A stretch of 64,000 bases of DNA from contig JAHBVT010000001.1 in the NCBI GenBank assembly GCA_019637355.1, forward strand, positions 2,387,192-2,451,191. The letters run 5' to 3'. The stretch is from Gemmatimonadaceae bacterium. GTDB taxonomy: Bacteria; Gemmatimonadota; Gemmatimonadetes; Gemmatimonadales; Gemmatimonadaceae. Both the position numbers and the translations under genes were made by a program. How positions within the stretch are numbered: position 1 is the stretch's first letter; each line of letters opens with the position of its first letter. Positions 58,729 to 64,000 of the stretch are shown piece by piece. The notes under the pieces are model-generated. The model saw only the letters and a list, made by a program, of their open reading frames with translations, did no database searches and was not told where the DNA came from.

Positions 58729-60672
58729 TTACTCGGTCGCAGGGAGAGTCGGTGGTGCCACGACTGGAAGAACGATATCGAACTGGGCGCCGTGCCCGAG
58801 CTCCGACTGCACACGCAGGGAGCCACCGTGCTCCCGAGTGATTCCGTCGGCAATGGAGAGGCCTAGGCCAGTCCCGCTGCCACGCGGCCTCGTCGTGTAG
58901 AACGGGTTGAAGATGTGCGGCAGATGCTCCGGCGCAATCCCCGGGCCCGTGTCGGCGATTTCCACCACGATGTTATCACCTTCGCTGCGGGTCCGCACCT
59001 TGATCCGCCGCTCGCCCTGGTGCCGCGCCACCGCCTGCTCGGCGTTGCCGAGCACGTTGATGAACACCTGCTGGAGCTGGAAGGGGTCGGCCCAGGTCGT
59101 CGGCAGGCTGCGGTCCAGCGAGATGTCGAGGGCGATCTCCTGCACGGCCAGCGGATAGCGCCGCAGTTCGAGGGTGTCCTCGAGCACGCGGTTCACATCC
59201 GTCGCCATCCGGTCGGCGGTGTTCTGGTGCGAGAAGGTCTGCAGCTTGACCACCACGCGGGCGGCGCGGCGGGCCTCGTTGGCCACGCGGTCCAGCACCT
59301 CGGCATCGGCGCCGGGAAGGGTCTTCAGCTTCGCCACCTGCGCGAGAATCTCCTGCAGCGGTGCGGAGATTTCGTTCGTCACGCCGCTCATCAGCTCACC
59401 GAGCGCGGCCAGCTTGTCCTGCCGTACCAGCGAGTCCTGCATCCGGCGCTCGTCGGTGACGTCGCGGGCGACGGCAAGCACGCCGGTGACCTGCCCCTCC
59501 TCGATGATGGGCGTCGCGAGCACCGTAGCCACGCGCTGCGCGCCGTCAGGGCGCGTGAAGTTCACCTCGCGGCGTTGCCGCTCGCCGCCGAGCGTGGCAG
59601 CGAAGACGCGCCAGAGCTCGGCGCGCTCGGCCGGGCGCAGCAGCTCGACGAAGTGCGTGCCGATCAGTGCCGCGCGTGGCCGCCCGCTGACCTTCTCCAA
59701 GGCCCGGTTCACCGAGGTGAAGTGGCCGTGTTCGTCCATCGTCGCGATCGCATCCTCGGCGGAGTCCACGAGCCGAGCCCAGCGCGCCTCGAGGCGCTCG
59801 ATGGCCACGCTGCGGGCGCGCTCCTCGGTGATGTCGCGGACCACACCAAGAATGCCGCTGACGACGCCGTGCATCAGCACCGGGCTATTGGCGACACTGA
59901 TCAAGCGCCGCGAGCCGTCCTTGCGCACGAGGTGGCACTCGTAGCGCTGGCGCTTGCCCCCGAGCACGGCGCGGAAGTGGCCGGCCACCGCCTGCTGGTC
60001 CTCCGGCGCGATGAGCGGAATCGCGCTGCGGCCGAGCAGTTCGCCCCGCGCATAGCCGGTGAGCTCGAGCGTGGCGGGGTTGATTGACGTAAACAGCCCG
60101 CGCCGGTCCACCATCCAGATGGCGTCGGCGGCGACCTCGGCGAGGTCGCGGAAGCGCGTATTCGCCGCGGCGACTTCGTCGCGGGCACGGGCCTCGTCAG
60201 TGAAGTCGGTGAACGACGCCACGAGGCCGCTCACGATGCCGTGCTCACGCACCGGGCTCAGCCCCACGTTCACGCGACGGCGATCGCCATCGGACCGCGT
60301 GATGCTCAGTTGCGCGCGCACGGCATCGCCGGCCAGCGCGCGCTGCACATAGCCCCGCATCAACTCCTGCTCCTCGGAGGCCACCAGTTCGTGTAGCCGC
60401 GCGCCGCGCAGCGACTTGCGCGTGCTGAAGAGCAGCGTTGAGGCGTCGTTGGCGTACTCCACCACGCCGCCGACCGAGGTTACGAGGATGGCGTCGGTGG
60501 CCGATTGCAGGACCAGCCGGTGGTGCTCAGCGAGCGCCAGCAGCCGCTCACGCTCGCGCCAGAGCTCCTCGAGCACCGCCGCCTGCGGGGGCGGCAGCTC
60601 AGCGAGGAGCGCGCGGAGCCGGGGCTCCAGCGAGGCGTCGGGCGCGAGCCCGGCGAGCGAAGGGTCCTGCAT
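58729..60672 (-). CDS. Triple-PAS sensor kinase with Asn in place of the phospho-acceptor His
   Basis: 647 residues from the ATG at 60672, which overlaps the lipid-kinase stop. There are no membrane helices, so it is cytosolic. Three PAS domains (about 45-160, 165-285, 290-410) lead to a HisKA-like region KLAALGELMSGVTNEISAPL, where the usual GVAHEI histidine is Asn433 (codon AAC at 59374-59376). The HATPase domain is complete (NVLGNAEQAV, ADTGPGIAPEHLPHIF, GSGTGLGLS). It cannot autophosphorylate in the normal way; it may act as phosphatase, as dimer partner of another kinase, or by ATP-driven signalling. The adjacent regulator is also atypical. Confidence 0.88.
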   Translation of the reverse strand: MQDPSLAGLAPDASLEPRLRALLAELPPPQAAVLEELWRERERLLALAEHHRLVLQSATDAILVTSVGGVVEYANDASTLLFSTRKSLRGARLHELVASEEQELMRGYVQRALAGDAVRAQLSITRSDGDRRRVNVGLSPVREHGIVSGLVASFTDFTDEARARDEVAAANTRFRDLAEVAADAIWMVDRRGLFTSINPATLELTGYARGELLGRSAIPLIAPEDQQAVAGHFRAVLGGKRQRYECHLVRKDGSRRLISVANSPVLMHGVVSGILGVVRDITEERARSVAIERLEARWARLVDSAEDAIATMDEHGHFTSVNRALEKVSGRPRAALIGTHFVELLRPAERAELWRVFAATLGGERQRREVNFTRPDGAQRVATVLATPIIEEGQVTGVLAVARDVTDERRMQDSLVRQDKLAALGELMSGVTNEISAPLQEILAQVAKLKTLPGADAEVLDRVANEARRAARVVVKLQTFSHQNTADRMATDVNRVLEDTLELRRYPLAVQEIALDISLDRSLPTTWADPFQLQQVFINVLGNAEQAVARHQGERRIKVRTRSEGDNIVVEIADTGPGIAPEHLPHIFNPFYTTRPRGSGTGLGLSIADGITREHGGSLRVQSELGHGAQFDIVLPVVAPPTLPATE

Positions 60673-61610
60673 CAACGGTCCAGCGTGGGGGTGGGGACCG
60701 AGGGAACGTATGACCCGTTCGCAGACGGGGCAAACGACCCGCCAGGGGCCAGAAAGTGCCCTGCCCCCGGTACCACGGCTGCATCGAGTATCGGCGCCGT
60801 CAGCAACTCCCCGTCAGCCTGTACCGGCACGCCGGCCGGCGCCGTGAGGCGCACCTGGCGGGCCCGCACGAAGAGCATCCGGGGATCGGCCCGGAAGTCG
60901 CGTCGGGCCATCCTCCAGGCCAGCGTTAGGCCATCGCGAAGCCCAGCCGCCGAGAGCACGCAGACATCGAGCCAGCCGTCGTCCGGCGCTACGCCAGGGC
61001 CCAGCCCAAAACGCCCGTCCATCACCGCACCCACATTGGCGATCATCGCCAAGGCCGCCTCCCGCTCGTAGACCTGCCCGTCGGCCTCGACCCGCACGGC
61101 GAACGACTGCACGCTCGGCAGGGCCTTCGCGGCGCTCCACACGTAGGCCGCCACGCCGAAGCGCCGCTTGGCGCGCGGATCGGCTCCGGCGATCATCGCC
61201 GCATCGAGCCCGAAGCCCGCCGTCAGCGAGAAGTAGCGACCGTCGTGCAGGCGCCCGAGGTCCAGCGGTGTCGTGCCGGCACCGACCAAGCGGCGCACCG
61301 CGCGGCCGACCTGCAGCGGAATCCCGAAGTGCCGCGCCAACTGGTTGCCAGTGCCACCCGGCAGGATGCCCACGGCGGTGCCGCGGCCCACCAAGGCACC
61401 CACCACCTCCATCACCGTGCCGTCGCCCCCGAGCACGAAGACGGGTTCCTCGCCCGCCTCGGCTGCGGCGATGCGGGCAGCATCGCCCGGCGCGGTGGTG
61501 CGGCGCAGGTCGGGTTCGATGCCGACCGACGCGAACGCCATCAGCGCCTCGGCCTCGGCCGAGCGGCCCCCGCGCGCGGCGGGGTTCACGATCAGCAGCG
61601 CTCGGCGCAC
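60672..61610 (-). CDS. Diacylglycerol/lipid kinase (YegS/DgkB type)
   Basis: 312 residues from the GTG at 61610, just before VRRALLIVNPAARGG, the typical opening. ATP site VLGGDGTVMEVVGAL (GGDGT) and GILPGGTGNQLARHFG are family hallmarks; the C-terminal part is a beta-sandwich. It phosphorylates diacylglycerol or related lipids at the inner face of the inner membrane. Overlaps the PAS kinase start by 1 nt and follows tamB closely. Confidence 0.9.
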   Translation of the reverse strand: MRRALLIVNPAARGGRSAEAEALMAFASVGIEPDLRRTTAPGDAARIAAAEAGEEPVFVLGGDGTVMEVVGALVGRGTAVGILPGGTGNQLARHFGIPLQVGRAVRRLVGAGTTPLDLGRLHDGRYFSLTAGFGLDAAMIAGADPRAKRRFGVAAYVWSAAKALPSVQSFAVRVEADGQVYEREAALAMIANVGAVMDGRFGLGPGVAPDDGWLDVCVLSAAGLRDGLTLAWRMARRDFRADPRMLFVRARQVRLTAPAGVPVQADGELLTAPILDAAVVPGAGHFLAPGGSFAPSANGSYVPSVPTPTLDR

Positions 61611-61611
61611 G

Positions 61612-64000
61612 TCAGAACCGCCAGGCGCGGAAGAGGTCCACGCCGATCTGCCGCGGCGTGGGAACGAATCCTCGAGCGGAGTTAGTCGCGTTGCCCGCGC
61701 AGAGCGTGGCGCTGGTCGGCGGCTCCACACCCACCGAGGCCGAGAACCCGCGACCGAGCAGGTAGTCGAACTTCAGGCCCAGCGCGTCGCCGAACGAGAG
61801 CGGGCTGCCGCCATCGTTCTGCGAGACGAGCTGGCCCACGCCGCAGAGGCCTGCGTCGAGGCGCACGAATGCGCGGTCACCGACCTGCTTGGCGCAGTTG
61901 AAGCGCGAGCCCGAGAGGATGCCACCGCCGATGTCGCGCGCGCCGCCCTGATAGGCCTCGAGTCCAGCGGTGGTCACCTGCGCATCGTCGCAGAGGCCGC
62001 CGGCCATCTTGCCGCCGAGCACCGAGCCCAGCGAGCCGAGCACCACGCGCGCGGCCGTGCTCGACACGTTGCCGTCGCGCCCGATCTCATAGCTCGGCCC
62101 GCCGGTCACGAGGTAGGAGATGAGGTCGGCGTTGGTGACGCGCATCGAGTCCGGCGTCGAGAGCTCGACCGCCGGCTGGCGCAGCGTGCCGCCGAGGTGC
62201 ACGCGCACGCGCACATCGGGGCGCACGCCCTGCTCGCTGTACTGCCGCACCGTGTGCAGCGCCGAGACGTTGAGGGAGGGATTGAGGTCCGGGTCGCCGA
62301 AGAAGCGGATCTCGCCCTGCTCCACGGTGAAGGTGCGCTGCACCGGCCCGAGGTTGAGTCGGTAGGTGCCACGCACCGTCTGCAGCGGACCGGTCACGGC
62401 TAACTGCACCTGCCCGGTGTTCGGGCCGCGGGTGATGCGCCCGCGCGTGACGTTCACCTGCCCGCCGAGGTTGATGTTGGCTTCGGAGGAGCGGATCCAG
62501 ACGTCGCGGCCCATCGTGATCGGTACGTTGGCGACGGTGAGGTTCTCGATGAACGCCGGCGGCGCGCGCGTGATGGCGGCCGCGTCCACCGCCACCAGCG
62601 TGTCCGACACACCGAAGCGGTCCGGGCCTTCGAGCGAGATGACGTCCTTGGTCGCGAGTTCCGGGATGCCGATGATGGCGCGATCGGCGGTCATCGCGCC
62701 GCTGAGCGTAGCGGCGTTCCACGGGCCGCGCAGGCGCAGGTCGCCGGAGAGGTCGATCTCGGCCGTGCCGGGCTGGTTGTAGACGTTGAACTCGCGGCTG
62801 TTGAGGCGGAGGTCGAGCCGCGGGTTCTCGCGGTCGGCGAGCGCCAGCCAGCCGGTGAGCGAGGCGCGCCCGCTGCGGCCCAGCGTCGTGGACGTCGCGC
62901 TGAGCGAGCGCAACGCGATGGAATCCCCGAGAAAGGCGACATCGGCCTCGACGCCACGCCAGCGCACGCCGCCCAGCGCCGGCGGCGCCAGCACGCCGTT
63001 GCTCACGACGATCGTGCCGTCGGCGCGCGGCCGTCCCCAGGTGCCGCCGAGTTCCAGCGCCACGCGCATCGCACCGCGCGCGCTTCCGACGCCGCGCGTG
63101 TACGCTTCGAAGATGCCGAGGTCCATCGAATCCGCGGTGATGCTGCCCCGCAGCGGACCGTCGGCGAGCATCGTCGTGCGGCCGCCGCTGAGGTCGAGTC
63201 GCAGCGGCAGCTCGGCGTCCACGGTGAGCGCGGGGTTCGTCGCGCGCCCCAAGGCGAGGCGGGCATCGAGCCGGTCACTCACGGCACGCAGCCGCAGACG
63301 CAGCGTGTCGAGCCGGATGCCGCGCACGAGTCCGTCACGCAACACCGCGTCGCCGGTGAACTCCGGCGCGGCGCGCGTGCCGGTGAAACGCGCATCGAGG
63401 TCGGCGCGTCCCGCCGCCAGATCCTGCAGTTGCAGCAACTCGGCCACGTCGGCCATCGGCACGTCGCGGCCGTTGAGCCGCAGGTCCAGCGCACCGCGCT
63501 GGGGTAGGCCACCGCTGAGCACGAGGCGCGAGCTGCCGCCGGCGGCCAGGTGCACGCTGTCGGCGCGGAATCCGTCGCGCACGAAGGTCAGGCTCGCCGG
63601 GCGGATCAGGCGCCAAGGATGCAGTTCGGTGATCAGCGCCAGCGTGTCGGCGCGCACTTCGGTGGTATCGCCACGTCGCGCGAGCGCCCCGCGGAAGTCC
63701 AGCGACGTGCCCGCGCTGCCCAGGGCGCTGAGCGCCAGCGCCGCGGGCGCACTACCGTCGAGCGTGGCGACGCTGCGCGCGCGGCGGATGGAGAGGCCGC
63801 CGATGCCCAGCGTGTCGCCGTCGAGCCGGAACTCACCGCTGGGCAGCGCCGGGAAGCCGCGTAGCGCCGCCGTCGCCCGCAGCTCGGCGGCCGAACTCCC
63901 CGCGTAGAACCACCCGTTCACGGTGGCAGAAGCATCCACCGCGAAGTCGCGCAGCCAACCCTTCAGTTCCGTATCCAGCAGCGCCGCGCCGCCGAGCGAA
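61612..64000 (-). CDS. TamB-like translocation/lipid-transport protein (partial, 5' end beyond window)
   Basis: About 796 residues are in the window; the frame is open to the edge at 64000 and the N-terminus is missing. The chain is made of repeated beta-strand segments, as in the TamB/DUF490 and AsmA-like groove proteins that pass lipids or assist barrel assembly between the membranes. C-terminal DUF490 marks: GQVNVTRGRITRGPN, LNLGPVQRTFTVEQGEIRFF, RVHLGGTLRQPAVELSTPD and SYLVTGGPSYEIG. It contains four or so late cysteines (GGLCDDAQ, SRFNCAKQ, AGLCGVGQ, ATLCAGN). The last residue is Phe, consistent with an outer-membrane contact. Confidence 0.87.
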   Translation of the reverse strand, partial: SLGGAALLDTELKGWLRDFAVDASATVNGWFYAGSSAAELRATAALRGFPALPSGEFRLDGDTLGIGGLSIRRARSVATLDGSAPAALALSALGSAGTSLDFRGALARRGDTTEVRADTLALITELHPWRLIRPASLTFVRDGFRADSVHLAAGGSSRLVLSGGLPQRGALDLRLNGRDVPMADVAELLQLQDLAAGRADLDARFTGTRAAPEFTGDAVLRDGLVRGIRLDTLRLRLRAVSDRLDARLALGRATNPALTVDAELPLRLDLSGGRTTMLADGPLRGSITADSMDLGIFEAYTRGVGSARGAMRVALELGGTWGRPRADGTIVVSNGVLAPPALGGVRWRGVEADVAFLGDSIALRSLSATSTTLGRSGRASLTGWLALADRENPRLDLRLNSREFNVYNQPGTAEIDLSGDLRLRGPWNAATLSGAMTADRAIIGIPELATKDVISLEGPDRFGVSDTLVAVDAAAITRAPPAFIENLTVANVPITMGRDVWIRSSEANINLGGQVNVTRGRITRGPNTGQVQLAVTGPLQTVRGTYRLNLGPVQRTFTVEQGEIRFFGDPDLNPSLNVSALHTVRQYSEQGVRPDVRVRVHLGGTLRQPAVELSTPDSMRVTNADLISYLVTGGPSYEIGRDGNVSSTAARVVLGSLGSVLGGKMAGGLCDDAQVTTAGLEAYQGGARDIGGGILSGSRFNCAKQVGDRAFVRLDAGLCGVGQLVSQNDGGSPLSFGDALGLKFDYLLGRGFSASVGVEPPTSATLCAGNATNSARGFVPTPRQIGVDLFRAWRF

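Overview
The window is a 64 kb stretch of very GC-rich, densely coded bacterial chromosome. Gene content is Gram-negative: lipid A-type acyltransferase, MsbA-like exporter, TamB, Omp85-type and other beta-barrels, Tat signals and Lgt. Start codons mix ATG, GTG and TTG. Some genes have good Shine-Dalgarno sites, while several seem to have no leader. The style suggests Gemmatimonadota or a close relative; this is inferred from overall character, not from a marker gene. I see no rRNA, tRNA, IS element, phage gene or CRISPR array. It reads as core chromosome, so the novelty lies in regulation, intergenic repeats and odd protein variants.

Layout. 1-3.2 kb: end of an unidentified gene, an 11-bp minisatellite, mutM, a CDF metal transporter with a partner, and two tiny convergent genes. 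3.3-9.3 kb: a four-gene minus-strand operon with two TldD/TldE pairs, both TldDs carrying Tat signals. 9.4-17.8 kb: a cysteine-type formate dehydrogenase alpha subunit, a MASE1 histidine kinase, the threonine-degradation pair tdh-kbl, and a secreted rhodanese. 17.9-25.7 kb: a NYN-LOTUS nuclease-like protein, an NtrY/NtrX-type system, a bactofilin-like/Omp85 fusion, a DUF4390 protein and an HNH endonuclease. 25.8-38 kb: ilvE, an amidohydrolase, a class A PBP, tyrS, prfC, a class V aminotransferase, a lipid A-type acyltransferase and an MsbA-like exporter. 38-41.8 kb: a DnaB-C/KaiC-like ATPase, a TPR/CsgG-like lipid-exposed candidate and a barrel. 41.9-52.7 kb: yebC-ruvCAB-queA-yajC-def-fmt-rsmB-rpe-tlpA-like-tsaD-lgt. 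52.7-64 kb (minus strand, except one plus-strand gene): acpS and a compact overlapping run, then an NylC-type peptidase, zinc ribbon, a response regulator and histidine kinase that both lack key residues, a lipid kinase and tamB, which runs off the end.

The strongest unexplained signal is a family of intergenic elements built from 7-nt units (GACGGAT, GACGGAA, GACGGAG). They occur about nine times. They are often arranged as long perfect inverted repeats around a gene-specific hairpin. Their pyrimidine arm lies just before the start codons of kbl, yebC, yajC, fmt and ilvE, and they run into the coding ends of def, tsaD and the rhodanese. Other points of interest are: a response regulator without GAFTGA next to a kinase whose phospho-acceptor histidine is Asn; two tiny genes whose ribosome-binding sites sit in hairpins, one with a sigma-54-like promoter; and TANNNT boxes exactly 6 nt before the start codons of tyrS, the PBP gene, ruvB and a DUF6941-like gene.
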